NCBI GenBank assembly: GCA_021325615.1
Contig: JAJPGU010000019.1
Span: forward strand, 1 to 46,905
Direction of reading: 5' to 3'
Length of the DNA stretch: 46,905 nt
Source of the DNA: Nitrososphaerota archaeon
Lineage (GTDB): Archaea; Thermoproteota; Nitrososphaeria; Nitrososphaerales; Nitrosopumilaceae
Shown: piece after piece, positions 8,284 to 16,568 of the stretch
Layout of the letters: each line of letters opens with the position of its first letter
Numbering within the stretch: position 1 is the stretch's first letter
The notes under the pieces: model-generated
What the model was told of the DNA's origin: nothing
Seen by the model: only the letters and a program-made list of their open reading frames with translations
The model's database searches: none
Program-made: the position numbers and the translations under genes

Positions 8284-8544
8284 GTGCTTCCAGAACGCTG
8301 TTCTGTACGGGAGAACGGAAGGGACTGCCCAATGCCTCCCGAATTTGTAATCTCGGTCAAATCTGATGACGGTGAATACATGGTCGGCGTCACATGCGAC
8401 GGCCACAAACGGATGTTTGGCGAAAAGCTAGGCTCGCTCCAGAAGGAGGGGAAGGTGCCGCAGGGCGCGATTCACTTTGAGGGCCTCAAGCCGGTCGGCA
8501 CAGCATGCATCAAGGCTGACCCGGACGACCTCATCCAGCTCTGA
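8284..8544 (+). CDS. Hypothetical 86-aa Cys-containing protein
   Basis: It starts at GTG (MLPERCSVRENGRDCPMPPE) with a TTAATATTG box ~28 bases upstream. The sequence alternates strands and turns (FVISVKSDDGEYMVGVTCDG) and ends in an acidic DPDDLIQL. Four Cys residues are spread out and do not form a classic ribbon. The 3' end overlaps the convergent dehydrogenase gene by 14 bases. I do not recognise the family. Confidence 0.7.
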   Translation: MLPERCSVRENGRDCPMPPEFVISVKSDDGEYMVGVTCDGHKRMFGEKLGSLQKEGKVPQGAIHFEGLKPVGTACIKADPDDLIQL

Positions 8545-9496
8545 CCTGGTAAACAGGCTTCTTTCCTGATAGTGACAGGACAAGGTTTCTCACCGCCATC
8601 TCTGCCATGGCGCGCCTTGTCTCACTGGTCGCGCTTCCTATGTGCGGCGTAATCAAAATGTTGGTAAGCCTTGTCAGCGGGTTGGCAGGTCCGGTCGGCT
8701 CCATCTGGAAGACGTCAAGTGCGGCACCCGCAATAACCCCGGTTCTGAGCGCCACGACAAGATCCCTCTCGTTGATTATCTTTCCGCGCGCAGTGTTTAC
8801 AAGATAGGCGCTCCTCTTCATCTTTCTGAGGATCTTCATGTCCACCATCTCGTTAGTCTCGGGGGTATGAGGAGCGTGTATGCTTATCACATCGCTTTCC
8901 CGGAAAAGCCTGTCAAGGGTCACATACCTTGCTCCAAGGATCTTCTCCCTTGAGGCCGGAAGCCTGCTCCTGCTGTGATAGGATATCTTCATTCCAAAGG
9001 CGCGGGCCCTTGACGCAACGGCAGTACCTATCCTCCCCATCCCTAGTATTCCAAGAGTCTTTCCTGAAAGGTCGGATCCTAGAAACTCGTAGGGTCCCAG
9101 AATGGTCTTCCACCGCCCGCTCCTGATGAGCCTGTCCCCCTCGCTTGCCCTCCGCAGTATGTCAAGGATGAGGGTCATGGTCAGGTCTGCAGTTGCGCCG
9201 GTCAGGACCTCTGGCGTGTAGCTTACCACTATGCCGCGTCCTGCCGCAGCCCTTGTATCGATGTGGTCGTATCCAACGCTGAATGTCGAGATTGCCCTCA
9301 GCTTTTTTGCCGCGGCCATTATCTCTGCATCTATCCTGTCATATGGATAGCAGATGAGGCCGTCCTTGTCGGCGATCCTCGAAAGGAGCAGCCTTTTCGG
9401 CATGGGAACCTTCCCCTTGTGGACCTCGACGTCGTATCTCTTGCGCAATTCCATGAGGGCAAAGTCATGCAGGGGCCGGGTAAGGAGAATCTTCAT
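8531..9496 (-). CDS. D-isomer-specific 2-hydroxyacid dehydrogenase (glyoxylate/hydroxypyruvate reductase-like)
   Basis: A 321-residue NAD(P)H-dependent oxidoreductase that interconverts 2-oxoacids and D-2-hydroxyacids. The Rossmann signature GMGRIG is at 152-157, and the catalytic triad is visible as Arg237 (NTARGKII), Glu266 (FQMEP) and His285 (TPHIGSAT). The length is typical of the family. It starts with ATG (MKILLTRPLHDF). TATTATAAG upstream could be its promoter; that box lies within the left copy of the direct repeat bracketing the metal island. The substrate (glyoxylate, hydroxypyruvate, other) is not decided by the sequence. Confidence 0.9.
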   Translation of the reverse strand: MKILLTRPLHDFALMELRKRYDVEVHKGKVPMPKRLLLSRIADKDGLICYPYDRIDAEIMAAAKKLRAISTFSVGYDHIDTRAAAGRGIVVSYTPEVLTGATADLTMTLILDILRRASEGDRLIRSGRWKTILGPYEFLGSDLSGKTLGILGMGRIGTAVASRARAFGMKISYHSRSRLPASREKILGARYVTLDRLFRESDVISIHAPHTPETNEMVDMKILRKMKRSAYLVNTARGKIINERDLVVALRTGVIAGAALDVFQMEPTGPANPLTRLTNILITPHIGSATSETRRAMAEMAVRNLVLSLSGKKPVYQVRAG

Positions 9497-9523
9497 TGTT
9501 AAAAGCCTACAGAGACAAAATAT

Positions 9524-9541
9524 CAGAACTCACTTATAATA
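9524..9541 (+). repeat. Direct repeat, left boundary of AT-rich metal-transport island
   Basis: CAGAACTCACTTATAATA matches 11245-11262 at 17 of 18 bases. The two copies bracket exactly the AT-rich CDF/permease pair. No transposase or integrase is nearby. Confidence 0.6.
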
Positions 9542-9616
9542 TGAATTGCTTATTATAAACAAACCAACACCTGACCTAGCTACGCCCCTGCAATCATTCA
9601 GCATTCTACATCTACT

Positions 9617-10198
9617 TTATGATAGAGGCGGAACTAACAAATGCAAAAATTCAGGGGAAGCAATACCAAGCCCGTAAATTATCAATGGAATTGCCGTGCT
9701 TGTAAGTAAAATCCCAGCAACTAATCTTGTTACTCTCAATGGTACTTTTTTTACAATACCTGCAAAAACCAATCCGACAAGCAAACCTACTGCTAAAATG
9801 AACCCTATCAACGCACTGTCTATCTCGATTAAACTAAAAGTAGCCAGTGCAACAGAGTTTTCAATTGCCTCTAGCATGGCTATATAAAAATAAGTTATCA
9901 TGTACTTGGTTTTTTCTTTTTCATCTTCATCGCCTTCAAAAAACTCTTTAAACATTGTACCACTGAAAAACAACAATCCTAATCCCAAAGCGATCTCAAG
10001 TGGCTTGGTTGGAACAAAACCAGCAACTTTGAGGAAAACAAAATAGAGGATTATTCCAACAACAAGCCCTATTGCAGTTATCTTTAATGTCTGACGTAAT
10101 CCAATTCGACTAGCAGTTCCTATTCCTACCAGAACTTGTTCTCCACCCTCTACAAAAATATACTTGAATGAAGTAAAAAATACGATTAATTCAAACAT
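9617..10198 (-). CDS. FTR1/COG4280-like integral membrane protein
   Basis: A 193-residue protein with about six to seven hydrophobic helices. Two internal halves each carry an ExxE helix motif (VEGGEQVLVGIG with Glu17/Glu20; LEAIENSVALAT with Glu110/Glu113), the arrangement of the two REGLE-type motifs in FTR1-family iron permeases and COG4280 relatives. An acidic cytosolic loop (EGDEDEKEK) joins the halves. The canonical Arg of REGLE is missing, so iron transport is not assured. It starts 12 bases after the CDF gene stop, in the same operon. The DNA is visibly AT-rich. Confidence 0.6.
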   Translation of the reverse strand: MFELIVFFTSFKYIFVEGGEQVLVGIGTASRIGLRQTLKITAIGLVVGIILYFVFLKVAGFVPTKPLEIALGLGLLFFSGTMFKEFFEGDEDEKEKTKYMITYFYIAMLEAIENSVALATFSLIEIDSALIGFILAVGLLVGLVFAGIVKKVPLRVTRLVAGILLTSTAIPLIIYGLGIASPEFLHLLVPPLS

Positions 10199-10210
10199 TG
10201 CAAAAATTTC

Positions 10211-11104
10211 CTAGTGATATGTCTCTATCTGAAGGGTGGAACGTGTAATCCTGAATCTGTTTTCCAGTATGCCTGTTATTTCTTTTAGAATTGATTGTGC
10301 TCTAGACTGGTCTATTACCACCACGTGTGCCGACAATGCATTCATGCCTGTTGTTATGCTCCATATGTGCAAGTCAAACAAACCTGTCACTCCTTTTACC
10401 CCTAATATTGCATTTTTGACATCTTCGTAGTCTATTCCTACGGGAACACCTTCCATTAGGATATTGATTGATTTTTTCATTAGCGCCCAAGTCCTAGGGA
10501 GTATGAATATTGCAAGTCCGATGCTAAAAATCGCATCTGCGAGATAAAACTTAGTTGTGAAAATTATGACTCCTGTTACGATGACTCCTACCGCCCCTAT
10601 TGTATCGCTTAAGACCTCTAGCCTTGCACCCTTGATGTTGAGATTCTCTTCCTGATGATGATCATGCTCACTGGTACCGTGTGAATGGTTTCCCAGTGAT
10701 TTCATGCTAATTATATTAACTACAAGTCCAACACCGCCAATTATCGTCATAGGTATGCTTTGAATCTCTGGCGGTGTGAAGAGATGGCGGTAGCCTTCGT
10801 AGAAAATATAAATCGACAATAAGATCAGAGCCACACTATTTGCTAATGATGCAAGTATCTCCATTCTGTAAAATCCGTAAGTTCTATGCGGCGTGGGTTT
10901 TCTGCGTGTAAAATTGATGGCAAAAAGCGACAAGGCAAGGCCGCCAACATCGGTTAACATGTGACCAGCATCTGCAATCAAGGCAAGGCTTCCCGTTAAC
11001 AAACTCCCGATAATCTCCGCAACAAAATAAGCCGAAGTGAAAATCAGTACAATCTTAAGTTTGGATATCTGTTGCAGTGGAGGTTTTTCATTAGCGTCTT
11101 GCAT
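10211..11104 (-). CDS. Cation diffusion facilitator (CDF) metal exporter
   Basis: A 297-residue CzcD-like exporter with six predicted helices, a His-rich loop (NHSHGTSEHDHHQEEN, 139-154) between helices 4 and 5, and a C-terminal cytosolic ferredoxin-like domain. The helix-2 metal residues are His48 and Asp52 (DAGHMLTD). In helix 5 the usual HxxxD reads ExxSD (Glu163, Asp167), an uncommon site. ATG 11104 is preferred over the adjacent TTG, with GATTAAC ~27 bases upstream. It leads the operon with the FTR1-like protein. Its AT-rich DNA differs from the surroundings, suggesting transfer. Confidence 0.92.
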   Translation of the reverse strand: MQDANEKPPLQQISKLKIVLIFTSAYFVAEIIGSLLTGSLALIADAGHMLTDVGGLALSLFAINFTRRKPTPHRTYGFYRMEILASLANSVALILLSIYIFYEGYRHLFTPPEIQSIPMTIIGGVGLVVNIISMKSLGNHSHGTSEHDHHQEENLNIKGARLEVLSDTIGAVGVIVTGVIIFTTKFYLADAIFSIGLAIFILPRTWALMKKSINILMEGVPVGIDYEDVKNAILGVKGVTGLFDLHIWSITTGMNALSAHVVVIDQSRAQSILKEITGILENRFRITRSTLQIETYH

Positions 11105-11244
11105 CAAGCCACTGAATTGGTTAGCTGTTAATCATCTTTTAGAGGTTATTTTGGCGGAGGTTGCATGGGTAAACCGCCTTACGAATCCAGAATTCTTCTA
11201 TTATGGCGCCACGCATATCCTCTAAATGGGGGTTCTCTAAGTAC

Positions 11245-11262
11245 CAGAACTCATTTATAATA
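11245..11262 (+). repeat. Direct repeat, right boundary of AT-rich metal-transport island
   Basis: CAGAACTCATTTATAATA is the second copy of the repeat at 9524-9541. Here its TTTATAATA also serves as the likely TATA box of the zinc-ribbon gene at 11284. Confidence 0.6.
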
Positions 11263-11283
11263 ACTTGTCCTAGTTATAGCGGA

Positions 11284-11418
11284 TTGAAACACAAGGAAGA
11301 ATTCGCTGTTTGTGTTCAATGCAGGAATCCGATAGAAAAATGCGTATGCGTCTGCCCATATTGCGGAGAGCGGGACAAGTGCGAGTGCGCGCTTGGGGAC
11401 GCGGCAACAGGCGGATGA
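11284..11418 (+). CDS. 44-aa Cys-rich zinc-binding mini-protein
   Basis: Eight Cys residues in 44: CVQC, then CVCVC, CGERDKCEC, fitting one or two small zinc sites. It starts at TTG 11284 (LKHKEEFAVCVQC) because TTTATAATA lies ~27 bases upstream; the upstream in-frame extension (from 11203) spans this promoter and the direct repeat and is rejected. It lies just upstream of korA, in the same direction, separated by 57 bases with their own TATA. Function unknown. Confidence 0.7.
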   Translation: MKHKEEFAVCVQCRNPIEKCVCVCPYCGERDKCECALGDAATGG

Positions 11419-11475
11419 GGGCTCAAGCCTGTAATCATAGCAACTGTTAATATTTGATAAGGGCCTAGGTTCAAC

Positions 11476-13386
11476 ATGCCTTCGATAGATCTGACATGGG
11501 TTATCGGCGGCCCGCAGGGAGGGGGAGTGGAATCTGCCGCAAACATATTTGCCGGGGCCTGCGCCGGATGCGGGCTTAGGGTCTTTGGAAAAAGGGAATA
11601 CTATTCTAATATCAAGGGTGAACACAGCTATTTCGGCGTGAGGGTCGCCGACAGGGAGATCCGCTCAAACGTTAGCGGCATCACCATGCTTGCCGCATTC
11701 GATGCCGAGACACTGTTTAGGCACGCAGACGGTGTATTTGACGACGGCGCGATAGTATACGAGTCCGACCTTGAGGCCGTCAAGGCCGACGAAGTGCCAA
11801 CGCTGGACAAGCCGTTCAAGGCAAGACTTCTGAAACTGCTTGCCTCAAAAAACAAGCCTGCTACCGTAAGGGGAGTGCTCGACCTTGCAAGGGAGAGGGG
11901 AGTTACGCTCTACCCGGTCTCGTTCAAGGCAATGCTTGCAACGCTTGCAGACGAGATGAAGAACCCCTCAATTCGGGGGATGTTCAGGATGCTAAACGTC
12001 CTGTCGGTGTCAGTCTCGATAGGTCTGCTAGGCCTTCCCCCGGATACGCTGCTCAAGTCTGTGGAGGGGGTCTTTTCAAGCAAGCCAAAGGTGGCGGAAA
12101 TGAACCGGAACGCAGCAAATTATGCCTACAATTTCGCGTCAGCCAAGTTCCAGAAATTCAAATACCGCCTTTCCCCAGTACCAAAAAAGCCCAATACAAT
12201 CCTGGTCCAGGGGTTCCAGTCTACAGGCTTTGGCAAGATGGCTGCAGGATGCAGGTTCCAGTCCTATTACCCAATCACGCCAGCATCAGACGAGAGCGTC
12301 TTCCTGGAATCACACGAGACTTTTGATGTTGAAAACAACAGGCCCGGCTCCACCATTATTGTGCAGACTGAGGACGAAATTTCTGCAATAGGGATGATGA
12401 TCGGAGCCGCACTCACAGGCGCGAGGGCAGCCACGAGCACCTCCGGTCCGGGATTTTCCCTCATGGCGGAGGCCTTGGGGTGGGCCGGAATAAACGAGGT
12501 TCCAATCGTGGTAACGCTTTACCAGAGGAGTGGCCCGTCAACCGGCCTGCCGACAAGACACGGGCAGGATGACCTGATGTTTGCAATCCACGCTGGCCAT
12601 GGCGACTTTCCAAGGATAGTCTACGCATCGGGAGACATCGAGGAGGGATTCTATGACACCGCCAAGTGCTTCAATTTTGCCGACACCTACCAGATGCCAG
12701 TAATCCACATGATGGACAAGCTCATCGCAAGCACGGTTGCCACGGTGGACCGGTTTGACACAAATAAGATAACAATCCGTCGCGGCAAGCTGCTGGAAAA
12801 GGTGGAAGGCCAATACCTGAGGTTCAGCCCGTCGCCTGACGGGATTTCCCCGCGATCCCGCTTGGGCCTTGAAAACGGGATATTCTGGAACACGGGCGAT
12901 GAAAGCGACGAGGAGGGACACATCTCCGAGGATCCGGCAAACAGGATCTACAAGATGGACAAGCGCGCAAGGAAGCTCGAGTATGCCCTTGAAACCATTC
13001 CAAGCGAAGACCAGGCAATAAGCCACGGGCTTGCCGAGTTTTGCATCGTGTCCTGGGGTTCCACCAAGGGCCCGATCCTTGACGCCATGGAGATGCTCAG
13101 GAAGGACAACTACAATGTTGGGTTTGTGCAGCTGAAGCTTTTGCAGCCGTTCCCCGCGCCTCTTGTAAAGTCATTGCTGAAGGACGCCAAGACCATAATT
13201 GACATCGAGGCAAATCATTCGGCACAGCTCGGCAGGCTCCTCAACGAGAACCTCGACAGGAAGGTTGATTATTACATCGTCAAGTATACCGGCAGGGCCA
13301 TGACCTGTGATGAAATTTATGATTCAATCAAAAAAATAATAGAAGGCAAGGCAGAAAAGAGGCAGGTGTTGTCATATGGCGTCTAG
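11476..13386 (+). CDS. korA: 2-oxoacid:ferredoxin oxidoreductase, fused gamma-alpha subunit
   Basis: A 636-residue subunit that, with KorB, oxidatively decarboxylates a 2-oxoacid to acyl-CoA and reduces ferredoxin. The N-terminal ~190 residues are the gamma domain (GGPQGGGVESAANIF, KGEHSYFGVRV). The alpha domain follows with YPITPASDES (around 264-273) and TSGPGFSLM, which build the thiamine-diphosphate half-site. This fused order is typical of archaeal two-subunit enzymes. The 3' end overlaps korB by 11 bases, implying coupling. A TTAATATTTGAT box precedes the ATG. 2-oxoglutarate versus pyruvate cannot be settled here. Confidence 0.93.
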   Translation: MPSIDLTWVIGGPQGGGVESAANIFAGACAGCGLRVFGKREYYSNIKGEHSYFGVRVADREIRSNVSGITMLAAFDAETLFRHADGVFDDGAIVYESDLEAVKADEVPTLDKPFKARLLKLLASKNKPATVRGVLDLARERGVTLYPVSFKAMLATLADEMKNPSIRGMFRMLNVLSVSVSIGLLGLPPDTLLKSVEGVFSSKPKVAEMNRNAANYAYNFASAKFQKFKYRLSPVPKKPNTILVQGFQSTGFGKMAAGCRFQSYYPITPASDESVFLESHETFDVENNRPGSTIIVQTEDEISAIGMMIGAALTGARAATSTSGPGFSLMAEALGWAGINEVPIVVTLYQRSGPSTGLPTRHGQDDLMFAIHAGHGDFPRIVYASGDIEEGFYDTAKCFNFADTYQMPVIHMMDKLIASTVATVDRFDTNKITIRRGKLLEKVEGQYLRFSPSPDGISPRSRLGLENGIFWNTGDESDEEGHISEDPANRIYKMDKRARKLEYALETIPSEDQAISHGLAEFCIVSWGSTKGPILDAMEMLRKDNYNVGFVQLKLLQPFPAPLVKSLLKDAKTIIDIEANHSAQLGRLLNENLDRKVDYYIVKYTGRAMTCDEIYDSIKKIIEGKAEKRQVLSYGV

Positions 13387-15439
13387 CATGTCAGACTACA
13401 AGACGGAGGTCCACAACGACTGGTGCCCAGGATGCGTCCTGCCAGACACGCTCCTTCACTGCAACCCGTCCGTAAAGCAGATCCAGCAGCTCAAGGTAGG
13501 TGAAAGGGTTCTTGGGAGGGACGGCTTTTACCACAAGGTAAGCGAGGTAATAACCCACATCCACAGGGGCAAGATATTCAAGCTAGTAACCAAGTGCTTT
13601 GGAACGACATATCTGACCGATGAGCACCCAGTACTTATCGTAAGACGGGAGGATCCAAAACGCCACAATGAAAAATTCGATGCCATCTGGACAAGAGCTG
13701 ATGAGATCGAAGCCCGCGACTACCTAGTCTATCCAATCCAGAAGGAGGAGGTGGACAGGTCTTACATCGAGGTCGATTACCAATTAAGGGGCAAGGACAC
13801 GGTATCAAAACCCCTTCCAAACATGATACCGATTAATGATGACGTATTGAGGCTGATGGGATATTATATAGCAGAGGGCTATGTGCACGATCGCGAGATA
13901 CTTTTCACGTTCAACTCCAAGGAGACAGAATTTCTTGATGACGTTGAATACGTAATGAGAAAGACCTTTGGGCTGTCGGGGACTAGAACCACCAAGCGGA
14001 ATGCAACAACAATTGCCTTCAGCTCCGCGCCCCTTGGAAGGGTTTTCATGGATTGGTTTGGTCATAAATCCTACAACAAAAGGATTCCACATTTTGCGAT
14101 GCTTCTCCCCCCACAAAAGCAGAAGAGCCTCATCCAGGGACTGTGGAGGGGAGACGGCTGGTTCAGCACCGGCCAGATGCGCGGGAATCTCAAGACCGTC
14201 TCGAAGCTTCTCAGCGAGCAGGTAAAGGCGCTTCTCCTGCGACAGGGGGCGGTACCAACAATATCCGTGGAAAAAGCACACGGCATCCATCGCGAGTCGT
14301 ATTCAATCCAAGTAGTAAATGACAGGGATTTTGCAATTCTTTGCAACATACTGGACCAAAAAATAGATCAAATCGTACACGTGGGCAAGCCTCCCTCCTC
14401 CGTTATCACTCCGGATTATGTCATGATTCCTGTGAGGGAGATTGAAAGTTTTGACTATGACGGGCCAGTCTACAACCTAGAGGTAGAGGACGTAAACTCG
14501 TATGTTTCAGAAAATGCAATTCTGCATAACTGCGGCGATTTCGGTATAGTAAACGCAATCCAGATGGCCCTGGCAGAGATGGAAATTCCCCGCCACAAGG
14601 CAGCGATTTTCTCCGGTGTGGGATGCTCGGGCAAGACGTCGCACTATGTCAATGTCTATGGAATCCATACGCTACACGGGAGAGTGCTGCCATTTGCCCA
14701 GGGAGCCAAGCTGGCAAACCCAGAGATGACAGTGGTCGCCGCGGGAGGAGACGGGGACGGCCTTGGTATAGGTGCGGGACACTTTGTCGCTGCGGGGAGG
14801 CGAAACGTGGACATGACCTACCTGATATTCAACAATGCAGTGTACGGCCTGACCAAGGGGCAGGCCTCGCCTACGCTGAAGCTCGGGCTGAAGACCAAGT
14901 CCCTGCCAGAGCCAAACGTAAACCAGTCGGTGAACCCCATAGCGCTTGCCATTGCCAGCGGATTTACATTTGTTGCAAGGGGATATGCGTATGACGTAAG
15001 ACATCTCAAGGACCTGATAATCGCGGCGGTCAGGCACAAGGGTCTCTCCTTCCTTGACGTACTCCAACCCTGCCCCACGTACAATGACATCAACACCAGG
15101 GACTGGTTTGCCGGGATGGACAACCTTGACGAGGTAACGAAAAAGCCCCGTCCAAGGATCTACAAGCTTGAGGACACAGGATACGATCCGGTAGTGCACA
15201 TCGATTCGCCGGAGGAGGAGAACGCCAAGATTGCGCAGGCTATAATCAAGTCAAACGAGTGGGACGAGAAGATCCCGACTGGCATTTTCTACAAGAACGA
15301 GATAATTGCCCCGTATGATGAGAGGATTGCGGACAGGATTCCAAACTATCTTGAAAACCCCCCGGCATACCAGGAAATATCTTCGAACGGCAGGCCGCTT
15401 ACCGACATTACGAAAGTTCTTGATAAGTTGCAGGTCTAG
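13376..15439 (+). CDS. korB: 2-oxoacid:ferredoxin oxidoreductase beta subunit, interrupted by an intein
   Basis: The 687-residue precursor contains a 366-residue intein (residues 20-385), leaving a ~321-residue mature beta subunit of normal size. Extein features: WCPG before and CGDFGIVNA after the intein, which join as WCPGCGDFG, the start of the [4Fe-4S] binding site. GVGCSGKTSHY, the TPP/Mg motif GGDGDGLGIGAGHF and NNAVYGLTKGQASPT follow. Splicing is therefore required to build the cluster motif. It pairs with the overlapping korA upstream. The ferredoxin at 32890 is a candidate electron acceptor. Confidence 0.95.
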   Translation: MASSMSDYKTEVHNDWCPGCVLPDTLLHCNPSVKQIQQLKVGERVLGRDGFYHKVSEVITHIHRGKIFKLVTKCFGTTYLTDEHPVLIVRREDPKRHNEKFDAIWTRADEIEARDYLVYPIQKEEVDRSYIEVDYQLRGKDTVSKPLPNMIPINDDVLRLMGYYIAEGYVHDREILFTFNSKETEFLDDVEYVMRKTFGLSGTRTTKRNATTIAFSSAPLGRVFMDWFGHKSYNKRIPHFAMLLPPQKQKSLIQGLWRGDGWFSTGQMRGNLKTVSKLLSEQVKALLLRQGAVPTISVEKAHGIHRESYSIQVVNDRDFAILCNILDQKIDQIVHVGKPPSSVITPDYVMIPVREIESFDYDGPVYNLEVEDVNSYVSENAILHNCGDFGIVNAIQMALAEMEIPRHKAAIFSGVGCSGKTSHYVNVYGIHTLHGRVLPFAQGAKLANPEMTVVAAGGDGDGLGIGAGHFVAAGRRNVDMTYLIFNNAVYGLTKGQASPTLKLGLKTKSLPEPNVNQSVNPIALAIASGFTFVARGYAYDVRHLKDLIIAAVRHKGLSFLDVLQPCPTYNDINTRDWFAGMDNLDEVTKKPRPRIYKLEDTGYDPVVHIDSPEEENAKIAQAIIKSNEWDEKIPTGIFYKNEIIAPYDERIADRIPNYLENPPAYQEISSNGRPLTDITKVLDKLQV
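13433..14530 (+). mobile_element. Full-length intein with LAGLIDADG homing endonuclease in KorB
   Basis: The intein runs from Cys20 (CVLPDTLL, block A) to His384-Asn385, and the +1 extein residue is Cys386. Block B has Thr81 and His84 (LTDEHPV). Blocks F and G are VYNLEVEDVNSYV and ENAILHN. Both dodecapeptide endonuclease motifs are present with acidic residues: LMGYYIAEG (Glu167) and LIQGLWRGDG (Asp260), so both splicing and homing look intact. The insertion sits between Gly and the second Cys of the CPGC motif. It is a selfish element; nothing suggests degeneration. Confidence 0.95.
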
Positions 15440-15548
15440 GCTGAACCGGGTCTTTGGGGCTTCCTCTAAAATGTCTGCACGTTTTGTTAAATCCCATTAA
15501 CGGTAATGATATAAGTTAAAAGCATGCTGCACAGAGAATAGTTCTACA

Positions 15549-15983
15549 TTGAATTTGGAGGAGGTCAATAAGATATTTCGGCGGTCTATCATCAAGGGCT
15601 ATTTCGAGCCCAGCCTCCTTAACCTGGACTTCAAAAAGTCAAACCTTAAGCATCCGACAATAAGGGACGACGGCCTGATGCAGACAAACCTCCTGCATCT
15701 CTTCTTTGATATTGAGACGGGCTCGGACTACCCGGATGGCGACGAGTGGTTCATGGCGGAGTTCCTTTTTCCACACAGCATCAAGCTGCCAGACAACCTC
15801 AAGGGGCCGGACTATTTCAGCACCATGTCGGCAGGTGAAGGGAAGAGTTTCTGGAGGCACAGGGAGCTCATCCGGTACAAGTACGGAAAATCAAAAAAAC
15901 TCGAGGAGTCGCTTGACTTTATCGAGAAAAAATACCGCGAGCTCAACTCTCTGCTGGGGCCTCTAGAGAAGGAAATCAAGTAA
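15549..15983 (+). CDS. Hypothetical 144-aa protein
   Basis: A soluble protein starting at TTG (MNLEEVNKIFRRSIIKGYFEP). Recognisable features are an aromatic-rich middle (DEWFMAEFLFPH), FWRHRELIRYKYG and a C-terminal coiled-coil-like helix (KKLEESLDFIEKKYRELNSL). GATATAAGTT lies ~36 bases before this TTG, so a short 5' leader is possible, or a start at TTG 15555. It follows korB by ~110 bases. The family is not recognised. Confidence 0.65.
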   Translation: MNLEEVNKIFRRSIIKGYFEPSLLNLDFKKSNLKHPTIRDDGLMQTNLLHLFFDIETGSDYPDGDEWFMAEFLFPHSIKLPDNLKGPDYFSTMSAGEGKSFWRHRELIRYKYGKSKKLEESLDFIEKKYRELNSLLGPLEKEIK

Positions 15984-16008
15984 CCAGCACGATTTTCAGG
16001 TCATCCTA

Positions 16009-16506
16009 CTATGCGCTGCCTTCGGCAGATTCATAGCTGACTAGCCACTTGCCAGCCCTGTCGTCAAAATAATACTGCAGGTCGGAAACTCCGGCAGGTA
16101 ATTTCTGCGGGTCAAGGTGGTACGGGAGAAGCTCAAGCACAAAGTCCATCTTGTCCAAGGCGGTATCAAACATACTCCTATCGTCAAGGTCGAGCGTGAA
16201 CCTTATGCTGGGCCTTCCTGTAAACTTGATGTAAACACGCAGCGTCTTGCCACCCCCGCGCCTCCTCTTGAACTCCTTGAGTATGGCCCTAGCCTTGTCC
16301 CACCTTGCCTTCCCGAACCACTTGAAGAACGCGTCATTGAACGCCAGGGGAAATACTATGTCTATCATGGTCGAAAAGTCGTCGTCGGGTTGCTCCATCT
16401 TGTCCTCCGTCACCTGGAACAGGTTGTGGAGAAGGCTGTAGAGGACTTCGAGCTCCCACGGTGAGACTCCGTAGAACTTGAGGGAAAGGGGGGGCTTGGC
16501 ACTCAT
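16009..16506 (-). CDS. Hypothetical 165-aa protein
   Basis: A soluble alpha/beta protein starting MSAKPPLSLKFYGVSP. A helical N-terminal part (ELEVLYSLLHNLFQV) is followed by a basic stretch (KEFKRRRGGGKTLRVYIKF) and strands containing RFTLDLDD. It converges on the gene at 15549 with a 25-base gap. TCTAATTAAAG lies close upstream of the ATG as a likely promoter. No catalytic signature is recognised. Confidence 0.65.
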   Translation of the reverse strand: MSAKPPLSLKFYGVSPWELEVLYSLLHNLFQVTEDKMEQPDDDFSTMIDIVFPLAFNDAFFKWFGKARWDKARAILKEFKRRRGGGKTLRVYIKFTGRPSIRFTLDLDDRSMFDTALDKMDFVLELLPYHLDPQKLPAGVSDLQYYFDDRAGKWLVSYESAEGSA

Positions 16507-16568
16507 CTAGTATGATTCCAAAAAATTTCTAATTAAAGGTTCGATCACGGGAGTCCGGACACCATTGC

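Noticed and set aside
12538-13026. 162-aa minus-strand open frame inside korA
   Set aside because: Shadow of a well-supported gene; no domain.
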